A stretch of 64,000 nt of DNA from Ascaphus truei (GCA_036426205.1 CM071570.1:53651087-53715086); one strand, 5' to 3'; shown: positions 23,855 through 34,858, counted from the first letter of the stretch. Notes: generated by a model from the sequence alone, not told the origin. Numbers and translations are program-made.

Positions 23855-25076
23855 TGTAACGGTCATATCACCCCACCCAATCGTATATACCGCGTGAGTG
23901 CGGGGGAGTAGTTCCTCGCAGGACAATACACAATGACCACACAGACAGCTCTATATAACTATTGACTTTACTACATGCCACAACGTATTTCATCACATCT
24001 CAACACAACCTCCAGGCGCCACAGCGGACGCTAACCACTCTAGGCGTCACGGCGGACGCTACCACCTCTAGGCGTCACGGCGGACGCAACCACCTCTAGG
24101 CGTCACGGCGGACGCTACCACCTCTAGGCGTCACGGCGGACGCTAACCTCCCACAGAGTGCCCCCACCCTGTGTCCAGTAACCCCCACCCAAATGTCTCG
24201 TACTCCCAAAGTCAAATACCAATGTCTGTATATATGTGTGACTTCGCAGCCACTATGTCTGGTGATTAGGCCTTGTTGGTGCACGTGAATGGTAGGTTAC
24301 CTGCCCGGGGCTCCAGCCACGGGTACCGCGATATCACTGGAGATCCGCCCGATCCGACGTTGTCCTCCACACCGCGTTGGGTGAATTCCAGCACGGATAA
24401 TATCACCTTAGTCCCAGGGTCGTTGGTGGTGTTCTGAGCCCAGAACCCACCTCGCAGGGCCGCACGGCTTCAGCACTGTGTCCCTGACTAAGCAACCAAT
24501 TAAAGGGGCAGTGTCCCTATCTAGGGCCTGTCCCTAAGCTCCACAAACTACTAGGTGGCTCAGGACCTAACTGGGACCTTGGGGGCTGCTGGCCTAATGC
24601 AGAGGGTCACTGACCCCTGCATCCACCTCTTACCCCTAGCTGGTCCGGATCCTGAATGACTGCGTGGCTGCAAAACCCCGCGAAATGTATCTATCTTCCT
24701 GCAGGGCCATACTTCAGCCCTATTGGCTCCCTGGAGTCATGTGTCTCTGCCCCTATGCACCCTGGGGGCTGGCAGACTCATCTCGCGCATGCGCGAGCTA
24801 TCTGGGGCCTTCCCGCGCTGTCTGTATCACTGCGCATGCGCAACAGACCTAAGCATGGCGGCGCCCTGCTCCTTCAGCCGCCGGGCCGGTGGCAACGCGA
24901 TCGCGGCCTTAGCGACGGCCCGATCGCGTCCCCGGCAACCGGCCCGCTCGCCGCTCGCGTCCCTAGCTACCAGGGATTCTCTCTCCTCGCGCGCCGGCCC
25001 CCCCCTCACTCCCTCGCACACAGCATCTGGCAAAAGGGAGGAGGGGGTCAGCCATGACAGGGGGGACCTGGCTACA
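23855..25076 (-). mobile_element. Ty3/gypsy LTR (3' LTR of the adjacent element)
   Basis: On the minus strand it begins TGTAGCC at 25076, directly after a purine tract (complement of TCCTCCCCCT, 25077-25086) that serves as the plus-strand primer in LTR elements. It ends near 23855 at ...TTACA. The length is about 1.22 kb. It lies downstream of the integrase gene (25193-26790), as expected for a 3' LTR. It contains a 28-bp tandem repeat and a CpG-rich region around 24840-25000. No 5' LTR is present. Confidence 0.8.
24012..24152. repeat. 28-bp tandem repeat, five copies, inside the LTR
   Basis: Unit CTCTAGGCGTCACGGCGGAC plus GCTACCAC. The AGGCG word starts at 24014, 24042, 24070, 24098 and 24126, exactly 28 bp apart. 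The first copy is the most diverged. Confidence 0.9.
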
Positions 25077-25192
25077 TCCTCCCCCTGGTGAAACCTCCAA
25101 CGTCCTCGCTTGGACCACATAACTTCCCACCAATGTACAAAAATTATATAATAAAAATGCAGTAAAATATATAACTTAGCACAGGTATAACT

Positions 25193-26790
25193 CTAAACGA
25201 GGTTGCATAACTCGGTGAGCATCACAATCACAGACTGTATCTTACTCCGAGAACACTGCTTAGCCTCATAATGGGGTGCCCCCATTTGATCGTAGGTGAC
25301 CCGAGTTGGAGGGTACCGGATTCGTTGGCTCCGACGGAGTTGCTCTTCTGCGACTCCCTCAGGGGAGTAGTACACATAGTCCTGAGGCTCGGCCTCATCC
25401 CTTGAGGGGAGAATTGTCTCTGTACAGTCTCTGTTAGGCACAAAGCTTGGGCTCTGTGGATCCAAAGGCTGGCCTGTTGGTGCCACCTTAGTAGGCGTTG
25501 GCCTACGGGGCCCTTTACCCGTAGCTCCTTCGGGAGATGCCCCTTCTGTGGAATGGTCCCTTTGAGAGGGTCCCTCCATAGGGTCTTCATAAGCTTCAGA
25601 GTGGGTCTCGTTAGTTACAGTCTCTTGACCCACCTCTGATAGATCGAACTCACCGTTGAGCGGTGTGGCCTGTAGTTCCTCTTCTTCGTCTCCCACTTGG
25701 GGGATGGGAAGAAGGTGGTTACGATGCCAAACCTTTACCCTGCCATCGGTGTCTCTGATGCGATAAACCGGGAGGCCGGGCATCTGTGACTCCACCTCAT
25801 ATACGCGTCTCTCCACCGGTCCGCCAGTTTATGTTTTCCGGGGATTCCCAAATTACGAAGTAATACAGCATCCCCAGGACGTAACTCTTGATACTTGACT
25901 TTATTGTCATATCGTCTCTTGTTACCAGCATTCAGTTTGGCTGTAGACTTCTCAGCCTGTTCGTAAGCTTGTTGCAGACTGTCCTTTAGCCTTTGCACGT
26001 ACTTGAAATGAGTGGTATTGGGTATCCCATCCATTGATACTCGAAGACGCACATCTACTGGGAGTCTTGCCTCCCGCCCAAACATGAGGAAGTACGGGGA
26101 GAACCCAGTGGACTCATGGCGAGTACAGTTGTACGCGTGTACCAACGTTTCTACGTGACGACTCCATTCTGTTTTCTGCGTTCCCTTCAGAGTTCCAAGC
26201 ATGTCCAACAGGGTCCTGTTGAATCATTCAGGCAAAGCATCTCCTTCGGGGTGGTACGGAGTCGTCCGGGATTTGGCGATGTTCAGCATTTTAAGTAATT
26301 CTCGGATCAGAGTACTCTCAAAATCTCGCCCTTGGTCGGAGTGAAGTCAGTTTGGAAGACCGTAATGAACGAAGAACTTTTCCCATAGAACTTTCGCGAC
26401 CGTGATAGCCTTCTGGTCTTTTGTGGGGAAGGCCTGTGCATAGCGGGTGTAATGGTCCGTGATGACCAGCACATTACCGATTCCTCGACTATCAGGTTCG
26501 ATACACAGGAAGTCCATACACACCAGGTCCATTGGACCAGAATTCTTAAGATGGGCCATGGGAGCTGCTCGGGTAGGCAACGTCTTGCGTTGAACGCACC
26601 GGGAACAACGGCGGCAGTGTTGTTCCACCGCTTCCCGCATCTTGGGCCAGAAAAAACGGTCTCGGACTAGCCCAAAAGTCTTCTCTACACCGAGATGCCC
26701 GTGTTCATCATGTAGAGACTTCAACACCATATATCTAAAGTTTTGGGGTAGAACTAGTTGTCGCTTATCAGTGTGGTTATGATATGACAT
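25193..26790 (-). pseudogene. Ty3/gypsy integrase, C-terminal pol fragment with stops and a frameshift
   Basis: Integrase joins the element DNA to the genome. The frame 26790-26347 shows the zinc-binding segment (LHDEHGHLG ... HCRRCSRC) and the start of the catalytic core (MDLVCMDFLCIE, LVITDHYTRY). The same frame continues past two in-frame TGA codons (26347-26349, and another near 26227). Both sit where arginine is usual, consistent with CGA to TGA decay. The frame 26208-25735 holds the core end (HESTGFSPYFLMFGREARLP) and RPGDAVLLRNLG. After a frameshift, 25816-25193 carries the chromatin-facing tail (GLPVYRIRDTDGRVKVWHRNHLLPI). Reverse transcriptase and protease are absent and similarity stops near 26800, so the copy is 5'-truncated. 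The LTR follows at 25076. Confidence 0.9.
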
Positions 26791-26799
26791 TACCTAATT

Positions 26800-27376
26800 G
26801 GATTATGTCACGCTAGTAGGGACATTTTCACGGCTTTCTGTGGATCTACACCATAGTCAGGGACAAGGCTCTTTATAGCAGGGTAAATACAGCTTTAGGA
26901 GTCCCTGTGGGGAATATGTTTTTGCAATTTTTCACATTGTTTTATTTTAGGGCCGTTCGATGCATTGTGATCATTTGAGTCGCAATGGAATATGTTTTGT
27001 TTTTTTGTATATTTTTGCATTATTTGTAAGTATCACATGCCTTATATAAATCTATTAAGGAAAGAAGACATGCTAAACTAATCATATTAAAAATGATTGC
27101 TTTAACTAAATTTAACAGTTTGGTCCTCTGTACATCTATGCATTTTTTCTGTTCTGATAAAAGGTTCAACATCTATGTTCTGACAGCACAACCTAGAAGC
27201 CTTTACATGTTAGGCCTATTTTTGTGCATTTTTTTATCAGTTTTTGAAATCTCATTTATTTTCTTTTGTCGCATTGAATTGCTTAAAATACCTACTTTAA
27301 GTGGTCAAATCATAGCACACCTTATACAGTGTGTACTTCATAAACTCCCTTGCATTTCTTTTAGTCTTTCTTTGTG

Positions 27377-27436
<60 letters not shown>

Positions 27437-27911
27437 TTAAGTCCATTGCAGGCTCCAAGTGAATTATTATCAGATATAGTCCACTGATCCCATAGCACGT
27501 CGGACCAGGAAATAAAGGTATAATACAGTGCGTGCTTCTGTATTTATAGATCCAGCGTGCCTCTCCCTGAAGCAATAATCTGTCACGATAACAACCTCTC
27601 TTTAGGCACAAAGTCAATAGGCATACATTTAAAATGTCAGGGTTTGATTATTTAGCTTTGCCTAAATATCAGCCAACAGGTTGTATTTCAGCTCCTTACG
27701 TGGGAGGTTGCTGAGCAGCGCTTATTTGATAGCTGATCTGTGCTGGGAAATGCATTCCTTCAGCATTCTCTTACTTTTCCCAATGTATAAAAGGTTTCAA
27801 GGACACTTAGAAACATAGAATTTGTTAACAGATAAGAACCATTTGGATCACCTAGTCTGCCCATTTTTCTATCTGCTGTAAAACCTCAAACTCTATTTAA
27901 TTCCTGTCTTT
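26800..27911. other. AT-rich sequence with (TA)n microsatellite
   Basis: No gene seen. A perfect TA run of about 26 units lies at 27381-27432. From about 27810 a dispersed repeat is recognised (AAACATAGAATTTG ... CTAGTCTGCCCATTTTTC) that continues across the insertion at 27926-28458. Confidence 0.6.
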
Positions 27912-27925
27912 CTTTCTTAATAAGG

Positions 27926-28458
27926 TAGAGAGAAAAAGAAAGTGACGCGGCGGTCACAGCTCCTCCAATCAGCCAAACGCATTAGAAAAAATAAAAAACT
28001 TTATTGAATGAACAACGTGAACATCAGCAAGAAGACACTCTGACGCGTTTCGTCCGGGTTTGGACTTTATCAAAGAGTGAGTTCCCTAATCATAAGATCT
28101 CTCTTATATAGACGGTAACACAACCTGATTGGCCACAAGATCACAGGGGCAGAATACTCTCCTTCTCACCTGCGGACTAATGGCTATAGATATTATATCA
28201 CGCTCCGTCATCAGATATACATAAGAGGTGCCTCATGCAAAATATAAAACACAGTGAATATAAAAAGAAACAATATGAAAGAACTGACTAAAAACAGGGA
28301 TTAAAAACAACGATGCTAATAGATCACAAATTTGGGAAAAAATGTATAATAAAGATGAAATTGATGGAGGAGTTAAAGGTGTATGACCCTTATTAGAACA
28401 CTTATTACAGAACACTTATTAAAAAACTCATATAAATGCAATTACATAACTAGAAACT
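27926..28458 (-). mobile_element. Ribozyme-bearing short element (533 bp) with 14-bp target-site duplication
   Basis: The flanks CTTTCTTAATAAGG at 27912-27925 and 28459-28472 are identical 14-mers. The interrupted host repeat reads continuously across the gap. On the minus strand the order is an AT-rich upstream region (28450-28080), a hammerhead fold (28079-28036), then a short body with AATAAAG and a GC-rich end. There is no coding frame. The long duplication suggests target-primed insertion, as for PLE and LINE elements. I infer a non-autonomous PLE-type element, because the ribozyme is arranged as in PLE LTRs. Confidence 0.7.
28036..28079 (-). ncRNA. Hammerhead ribozyme, U3-A8 variant
   Basis: Reading the minus strand: stem I CACTCT, core TTGATAA, a single A, stem II GTCC/GGAC around AAACCC, GAA, self-complementary ACGCGT, nucleotide 17 = C, then AGAGTG, perfectly complementary to CACTCT over 6 bp. 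Compared with the consensus CTGANGA, positions 3 and 8 are both changed (C to U, G to A), which keeps the core base pair. Activity is uncertain. Confidence 0.7.
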
Positions 28459-28472
28459 CTTTCTTAATAAGG

Positions 28473-28708
28473 ATAGCCTTATGTCCATCCCAAGCAGGTT
28501 TCAACTCACTTATTGTATTGGCATCCACCCCTTGATCATACGAACCACGTGTATTCTTCCTAAAGTCGGTCGGTGCTGTGTTTTAATCCTTTTGCCACTG
28601 ATTGTGATGAAAAGAAGAACCAGTCAATATGAATTTACAGTTTACATTTGGGATGTTAATTGGCTTTGGAGAATCCATATCAGTTTGACCAACAAGTTGT
28701 TAAGATCT
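28473..28708. other. Continuation of a dispersed repeat, no gene
   Basis: The repeat interrupted at 27912 resumes here (ATAGCCTTATGTCCATCCC ... AGGTTTCAACTCACTTATTG). No open frame of note. Confidence 0.5.
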
Positions 28709-28709
28709 C

Positions 28710-29424
28710 TTAGGCTTTGGTCCTGCTGCGTCCGGCGGCGCGTGTGGCCGCGGGCCACCAGCTCCTTTCCTCCAGTCTGGAGATCCCCGCTGGCTCCTTC
28801 CGACGTGGCTGACTGCGTGCTGTGATGCGTAAACCAGCCGATGCTGCAAGCTTCTGGTGATCAGAAGCGCTGACGCGTCACGTGGTGCAGCAGTCAGCCA
28901 ATGAGGGAAGGGAGGCGGCTACCCTGTGTGTGCAGCCGTGCATAGTGCCCCCCCCCCTCCTCTGGTGCCCGTTTCGCAGGCTGCCCCTGCTCCGAGAGGG
29001 GGGAGAGGAAGGGGGGTTCCGGGAGGGGGGGAGAGGGACTGAGAGGGCGAGAGGGACTGACAGGTTGGGGGGGGGGAACAGCACGAGAGCCCTCCACTCA
29101 AACCACACACCCCCACTCAAACCACGCCCCCCGCTCAAACCATGCCCCCGCCCCCTGTCCCTACAGACCGCAGGGAGCGGTCAATTGCAGGGGCTGAGTG
29201 GCTGCTGTGGAGCTGAGGGGCTGTTGTGGAGCTGAGGGGCTGAGGGGCTGCAGCGCTGTGCTGTGGGATGGTCCCGCCCCCTCACATCATGGCCACGCCC
29301 CCAACAATTTTGGCCACGCCCCCACCCCCGCGCCAGAAAAAAATCACTGCAGATCGCAGTGCAGTGAATTGCACGCGCCACCGGCAAGCAAGGCGGCCAT
29401 GCAGGCGTGTGCAGCGTAGCCTTA
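28710..29424. mobile_element. CpG-rich MITE-like element, inverted copy of 13528-14102
   Basis: Bounded by TTAGGCTTTGGTCC (28710) and GCGTAGCCTTAG (ending 29424). It shares GGCTGACTGCGTGCTGTGATGC and TGACGCGTCACGTG words with 13.9-14.0 kb in reverse orientation. The middle (28950-29340) is a GC-rich imperfect minisatellite (GAGGGGCTG and CCACGCCCCC words). The proline-rich frames here are composition artefacts. Confidence 0.6.
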
Positions 29425-29944
29425 GCTATATAGCAACATGGAGGTGGTGCATACAGTTGTTTACCCAGAACCGGATCTGCAGATATGTCAGTGTCTCAGT
29501 ATAGACTGTTTAATAAATCTGGACACCGTAGTATAAGTGCGAGTGAAGCTCAAACATTTTTTTAACAGAACCCGATGCTGTAGCCATAGGACATCTTGAT
29601 TGCAGATGTCCCTTCATCTTTATTATACTGTAACATTAAGTCTGAAGTGCTTGCAGGTCTCGATTAGAGCATTGTGCACATCTGCATGATCACTTATAAT
29701 ACACACTACTCTTACCATCTGGGAGTATGGCAGTCCTTTCTTTAATGACTTTCAATGAAAGCTGAAAGCCTACAGTAAATAAGTGTATTTTTAGCTGTTG
29801 GTTCATGAAATCTAATGGTACAGACTATTTGATTGAGCAAAACAACAAAACAAGTCAGTGGATCGGAGGTGCCTCACCGTAAAAGAAAAATGTTGTCTCC
29901 GTATCTAAAATAAAGTTTGATACTGTCTGAATAACCATTGTCAT
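29425..29944. other. Gene-free sequence
   Basis: No feature recognised apart from TACTGTA near 29625 and TACAGTA near 29771. Confidence 0.5.
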
Positions 29945-31209
29945 GTAAACTATAGCTTTATTTATATAGCGCCCACAGTGTACTCAGCACTTCACAGAGA
30001 CAATGCTGTACAGGGAATTGTAATAATACAATAAGCACAGCAAAGTTAGACAATAGGAAAGGAAATCCCTGCCCCAAAGAGCTTACAATCTAAGTTGTAG
30101 TTGGGAAACCTACAGAGACAGCAGGTGACACAGTAAGCGCAGTAGATGGCAGGCTATTGGGATGCTTCATTTAAGAGGTGGGTTTTCAGGTTTGTTTTGA
30201 AGGTGGGGAGAGAAGGTGGTTGGTGTACACTGAGTGAGAGGGAGTTTCACAGCTAATGAGCAGTGAGGTGAAGGGTTTATGGTAAGAAAAAGTTGTAGGG
30301 GTGGAAAGGAGATAGTTATGGATAGAGTGCAGCAGATGAGCAGGAGCATAGCGAGATATGTAGGAAGGAGCAGATCAGTGTAACACCTAGAAGATAAGGA
30401 GGATAACTTTGTAGGTGATTCAAATGTGATGGGAAGGAGAGGGATTTAAAGAGGAGATGAGCACATATTGTTTTGGGAGAAAGTGAAATTATTCTAGCAA
30501 CCGAATTTTGGATTGATTGGAGGTGAGAAAGTTGTGAGGCAGGGAGACCTGTTAGCAGTATGTTAAAGTAATCCAGACGGAAGAGGACGAGGGCATGTAT
30601 TAAAGTTTTAGCAGTAGATTGACAGATGAAAGGGTTGATGAGGTCAACAAGTGATAGTGTGTAGAGATAGAAATGGAGAGGTCCCAGAACAGAGTCTTGA
30701 GGTACACCAACAGACAGATTGACGTTAGACAAAGACATGCTAGCAACAGAGACAGAAAATGTGCAATGAGAGAGATAAAATGAGAACCAGGATAGGGCTA
30801 TGTTGTGGATACCCAGAGAGTTTAGAATATGCAGAAAAGAGAATGACAGTATCAAAAGAAGCAAAGAGATCAAGTAGTATTAGTAGGGAAAAGTGACCTT
30901 GGATTTAGTTTCATGTAGATCATTGGCTACTTTAGTGAGCACAGTCTTTGTTGAGTGAGCTGTTCAAAAGCCAGATTGTAAAGGGTCCAGGAGGGCATAG
31001 GAATTAAGAAAGTTGATCATACGGGAGAACACAAGGTTTTCTAACAATTTGGAGGCAAATGGCAGGAGGGATACAGGGTGGTGCAGTAGTTAATAAAGCA
31101 CATTGGGTCTAGGTTTTTTTTTATTTTTTAGAATAGCTGTGATCACTTATGCTTAAAGGAAGAGGGGAAAGTGCCAAAGGTCATGGAAGAATTGAAGATG
31201 TCGTGAGAG
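29945..31209 (-). pseudogene. L2-clade LINE reverse transcriptase and 3' end (part 1 of a split copy)
   Basis: The L2 enzyme would copy its own RNA at a nicked target. The minus strand from 31209 shows DIFNSSMTFGTFPSSFK. The frame 30873-30316 then gives NSLGIHNIALSWFSFYLS and GVPQDSVLGPLHFYLYTLSL, followed directly by ALVLFRLDYFNILLTGLPASQLSHLQSIQNSVARIISL. The segment that should hold the catalytic ADDT box is missing, so the copy is dead. The 3' terminus at about 29950 (GCTTTATTTATATAGCGCC on the plus strand) is the classic L2 end. Upstream coding sequence continues at 35261-35690, on the other side of a 4-kb insertion. Confidence 0.85.
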
Positions 31210-31559
31210 TGGGGACTTAGGCTGAGTTTATAGTAGCGTAGTGCTTGCTGATGCGCGCTTAGGCGCGCTGAGCATATATACAGAGACCCATTATATGTTA
31301 TGGTGCCATTCTGAGTGAACGCTTCCACTTGCCTGCTCACGCTTGCTGAACCTCACTCAGCTTCCAGCTACAGGCAAATCTGTGTTTCTGTGCTTGCAGG
31401 AGAGGAGGTGCAGTCACGTGACCGCACAGCTTCCAATCATAGCGCAGCACAGAAATTATCTTACATGCGAGAGATCGGCCATTGTTCCCTCCGCTCCCCG
31501 TTCCCTCCACGTCGCACTAATTAAAAAAATTAAAAAAACAAACAAAGGCCGCCGCGTAC

Positions 31560-32265
31560 CCGATCGGGAGGAGGGGGGAGGAGGGAGGTGCCCCCCTTCT
31601 GCCCCGGTTCCCGTGGCAGCCTGCCTGCTCTGGGCGGGTGATGGAGGTTGCGGACACCGGGGGGGGAGGGGGTTCCGGCCGTCAGGGGGGTGCTTGCAGC
31701 CACCGGGGGGGGGGGGGGTGGCGGCGCCCGGGGGGGGGTCCTGGAGCATTGGTGAGAGCGGGCTCATTGTCCCCCTTCAGCCCTGATCCCCATGGCTGCT
31801 TGCCCGGGGCGGATGATAGAGGGGGGTTGCGGCCGCCAGGGGGGGTCCCAGAGCAGTGGTGGGAGCGTGATCGTTGTCCCCCTTCAGCCCCGATCCCTGT
31901 GGCTGCCTGCCCAGGGTGGGTGATGGAGAGGGTGGGGGTTGTGGCCACCGGAGGGGGTCCCAGAGCAGTGGTGCGAGCGGGATCATTATCCCCCTTCAGC
32001 TGCAATCCCCGTGGCTGCCTGCCCGGGGCGGGTGATGGAGGGGGGGTTGCGGCCGCCGGGGGGGGTCCCGGAGCAGGGGGGGGGGCGGGGGCGTGGTCCT
32101 CCTTCGGCCCCGATCCCTAGGGCTGCCTGCCCGGGGGGGGTGATGGAGGGGGGGTGTGCGGCCGCCGGGGGGGTGTCCCAGAGCAGTGGTGGGAGCGGGG
32201 TAATGTCCGGTCGGCCCCTGGGGTGGATGATGGAGGCGAGGAGCCGGCCGCTCTTCTCTCTTCCC
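31560..32265. repeat. G-rich minisatellite, period about 110 bp
   Basis: Units contain GGCTGCCTGCCCGGGGCGGG, TGATGGAGGGGGG, TTGCGGCCGCCGGGGGG, GTCCCGGAGCAGTGG and CCTTCAGCCCCGATCCC. The word TGCCTGCC recurs near 31904, 32014 and 32122 (spacing about 110), with less regular copies near 31620 and 31796. Runs of 5-10 G make the plus strand a strong G-quadruplex candidate. Long glycine/proline frames on both strands are by-products. Confidence 0.8.
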
Positions 32266-32273
32266 CCCCCCCC

Positions 32274-32275
<2 letters not shown>

Positions 32276-32319
<44 letters not shown>
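32276..32319. repeat. (TG)n microsatellite
   Basis: Perfect TG run of about 22 units between the G-rich and TG-rich minisatellites. Confidence 0.95.
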
Positions 32320-32320
<1 letters not shown>

Positions 32321-32417
32321 TGTTGTGTGGTGTTTGGTGCAGTGTATGCAGTGAGTGTGTGCAGTGTATGCAGTGAGTGTGTGCAGTGTGCTGTGTGCTG
32401 GTGCAGTGTGTGCAGTG
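32320..32417. repeat. TG-rich minisatellite, left part
   Basis: Words GTGCAGTGTATGCAGTGAGT and GTGCTGTGTGCTG. The array is split at 32417 by the palindromic element and resumes at 34344. Confidence 0.85.
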
Positions 32418-32601
32418 AATACAAAAAAGAATGGGGGAGCACAGTTATAGGAAACGGGCAGTGTATTTGGACTAGTATTCGTTACAGATAGAGCGGTTTA
32501 CACCGCTATAAAGGTTTGTTGGTTCATGGGGCGGATACCAAACTCAATATGTATACATACAATGGTTGTATGTGTGTGGTGGAAAGGTAAAAGAATATAC
32601 A

Positions 32602-33006
32602 ACTTACACGGCCCTGTGTAAGTTCGGTTGCATCAGGGTTTCTTTGGGTTTCCCGTCACCTTGGAATGATGTGATCTCCTAGGGTTTGTATTTCTTCTTC
32701 TTGTGTATCCAGCTTTCCTCGTTCATTCGATGTGCCCCTCCAGGGGGATTTCCTCTCTACAACAAAAAGAGGTTAAGGTTAACTTACATATATAAAGAGG
32801 CGACAATATGGAGAAGGATGGTGTATTGGTAGACCATATAAATATAATGGTACGATCATGCACTCACACGGGCTAATGTGAGCCTTCTCTTATCTTGGTA
32901 TCTTGTTGTTACCCCTGTAGGATGACTTCAATAGGTTCTAGGTAGTGATCAAGGGGGAACAAATAAAAAATATATAAATATAATACTCACACGGGCCAGT
33001 GTGAGT
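32602..33006. repeat. Three short hairpins with GC-rich loops, left arm
   Basis: ACTTACAC/GTGTAAGT (32602-32623, loop GGCCCT), CTCACA/TGTGAG (32863-32882) and ACTCACAC/GTGTGAGT (32985-33006, loop GGGCCA). Each is mirrored in the right arm (near 33972, 33712 and 33589). Related hairpins occur in the second family member at about 37221, 38351, 38490 and 38730. Confidence 0.7.
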
Positions 33007-33243
33007 ACACACTCTAGTGGTTTCTTGACACTTTTGTTCCTGTTTCTTTAGCACCCCTAAGGCTGAAGATGGGGTGGACACAGATGAAATTACACATGTG
33101 TCTGCAGAATAAACTTTATTTAAATAAAACATTATTAAAACAAGAAAAAGAAATCAAAGGCTTCTAAAATGAACAAAAAGCTAGGGAGTAGTAAGGTGTA
33201 TAGGGGTAGGGAGTCTTCCTCAGGCTCAGGAAGGCTCAGGAAG

Positions 33244-33283
33244 GAGCCTGAGGAAGTCCAGTTCTGGACGAAACGCGTTGCTC
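33244..33283 (+). ncRNA. Hammerhead ribozyme, canonical core
   Basis: All parts of a minimal type I fold are present. Stem I is GAGC (33244-33247) with GCTC (33280-33283). The core is CTGAGGA (33248-33254). Stem II is GTCCAG-TT-CTGGAC (33256-33269), followed by GAA. Stem III is self-complementary ACGCGT (33273-33278), and nucleotide 17 is U (33279). All conserved core bases fit the hammerhead consensus. It lies at the axis of the 32418-34343 palindrome. Confidence 0.85.
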
Positions 33284-34343
33284 TTCAGTTGGGACATTTC
33301 TAAGCATATTTTAGAGGAGTCAGAGGTGCAGTCGTAGCTCCCCATCGGATAACGCGGAAGGGGAGAGACTCCCTACCCCTATACACCTTACTACTCCCCT
33401 AGCTTTTTATTCATTTTAGAAGCCTTTGATTTCTTTTTTCTTGTTTTTATATCATGTTTTTATTTAAATAAAGTTTTATTCTGCAGACCATAGTGTAATT
33501 TCATCTGTGTCCACCCCATCTTCAGCCTTAGGGGTGCATAAAGAACAGGAACAAAAGTGTCAAGAAACCACTAGGAGTGTGTACTCACACTGGCCCGTGT
33601 GAGTATTATGTTATATATTTTTTATTGTTCCCCCCTTGATCACTACCTATAACCTATTGAAAGTCATCCCTAAGGGGTAACAACAAGATACCAAGATAAG
33701 AGAAGGCTCACATTAGCCCGTGTGAGTGCATGATCGTACCATTATATTTTAATGGTCTACCAATACACCATCCTTCTCCATATTGTCGCCTCTTTATATA
33801 TGTAAGTTAACCTTAACCTCTTTTTGTTTGTATGAGAGGAAATCCCCCTGGAGGGGCACATCGAATGAACGAGGAAAGCTGGATATACACCAAGAAGAAG
33901 AAATACAAACCCTAGGAGATCACATCATTCCAAGGTGACGGGAAACCCAAAGAAACCCTGATGCAACCGAACTTACACAGGGCCGTGTAAGTTGTATATT
34001 CTTTTACCTTTCCACCCACACATACACACCATTGTATGTATACATATTGAGTTTGGTATCCGCCCCATGAACCAACAAACCTTTATAGCGGTGTAAACTG
34101 CTCTATCTGTTAACGAATACTAGTCCAAATACACTGCCCGTTTCCTATAACTGTGCTCCCCCATTCTTTTTTGTATTCGTTGCCAACAAGGGTCCTGGAT
34201 AGATCCTGCTGGGGTTTCGAGTCACAGAAGGACATCAAACGAATACCATTATCAGGCAGTATCACCCCCCCCCCCTTCTTTTTACATCTCTATATTTGCA
34301 TCAAGCCACAGAGAGATAGCGCCCGGGTACCTTTTCCAGCACT

Positions 34344-34858
34344 GTGTGCAGTGTATGCAGTGAGTGTGTGTAGTGAGTGTGTGTAGTGTGTGTGCAGTGT
34401 GCTGTGTGCTGGTGCAGTGTATGCAGAGTGTGCAGTGTGCTGTGTGTGCGCACAGTGTATGCAGTGAGAGTGTGCTGTGTGTGCACTGTATGCAGTGAGT
34501 GTATGCAGTGAGTGTGCACAGTGTATGCAGTGAGTGTGTGCAGTGTGCTGGTGCTGTGTGTGCTGTGAGTGTGTGTAGTGAATGAGTGTAGTGAGTGTGT
34601 GTAGTGAGTGTGTTCAGTGTGCTGTGTGCTGGTGCAGTGTATGCAGTGAGTGTGTGCAGTGTGCTGTGTGTGTGTGCATTGTGCTGTGTGTGCAGTGTAT
34701 GAAGTGAGTGTGTGCAGTGTATGCAGTGAGTGTGCGCAGTGTATGCAGTGCTTGTGCGCAGTGTGCTGTGAGAGTGCTGCGTGTTGGTGCTGTGTGTGCT
34801 GTGAGTGTGTGTAGTGAGTGTGTGCAGTGTGCTGTGTGTGTGCAGTGGATGCAGTGTA
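34344..34858. repeat. TG-rich minisatellite, right part
   Basis: About 50 imperfect units of roughly 10 bp (GTGTGCAGTG, TATGCAGTGA, GTGTGTAGTGA). The histidine/threonine-rich frame on the minus strand (34861-34301) reflects only the repeat. The following 34860-35090 is AT-rich with TATATA runs. Confidence 0.85.

Larger units (their letters stand above)
32418..34343 (+). mobile_element. Palindrome-plus-tail element (1.93 kb) with central hammerhead and 10-bp target-site duplication
   Basis: Inserted in the TG-rich minisatellite between two GTGTGCAGTG words (32408-32417 and 34344-34353). Left arm 32421-33214 and right arm 33367-34180 are reverse complements over about 800 bp. For example, AATGGGGGAGCAC near 32430 mirrors GTGCTCCCCCATT near 34153. 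A hammerhead sits at the axis (33244-33283). A 163-bp tail (34181-34343) has no counterpart on the left. There is no coding frame. I infer a non-autonomous Penelope-type element. The duplication is inside a repeat, so this one example alone is weak, but the same design recurs at 37.1, 48.0, 52.0 and 59.9 kb. Confidence 0.75.

Noticed and set aside
24012..24152. Regular 28-bp repeats considered as a CRISPR-like array
   Set aside because: There are no unique spacers, the copies are contiguous, the repeat lies inside an LTR and the sequence is eukaryotic.
31456..32442. Several overlapping frames of 100-160 codons on both strands
   Set aside because: All are glycine-, proline- or histidine-rich translations of the G-rich minisatellite and TG repeats, with no domain and equal length on opposite strands.
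32602..33006. Short hairpins considered as transcription terminators or operator sites
   Set aside because: There is no T-run and no gene context. They recur symmetrically inside a transposable element.
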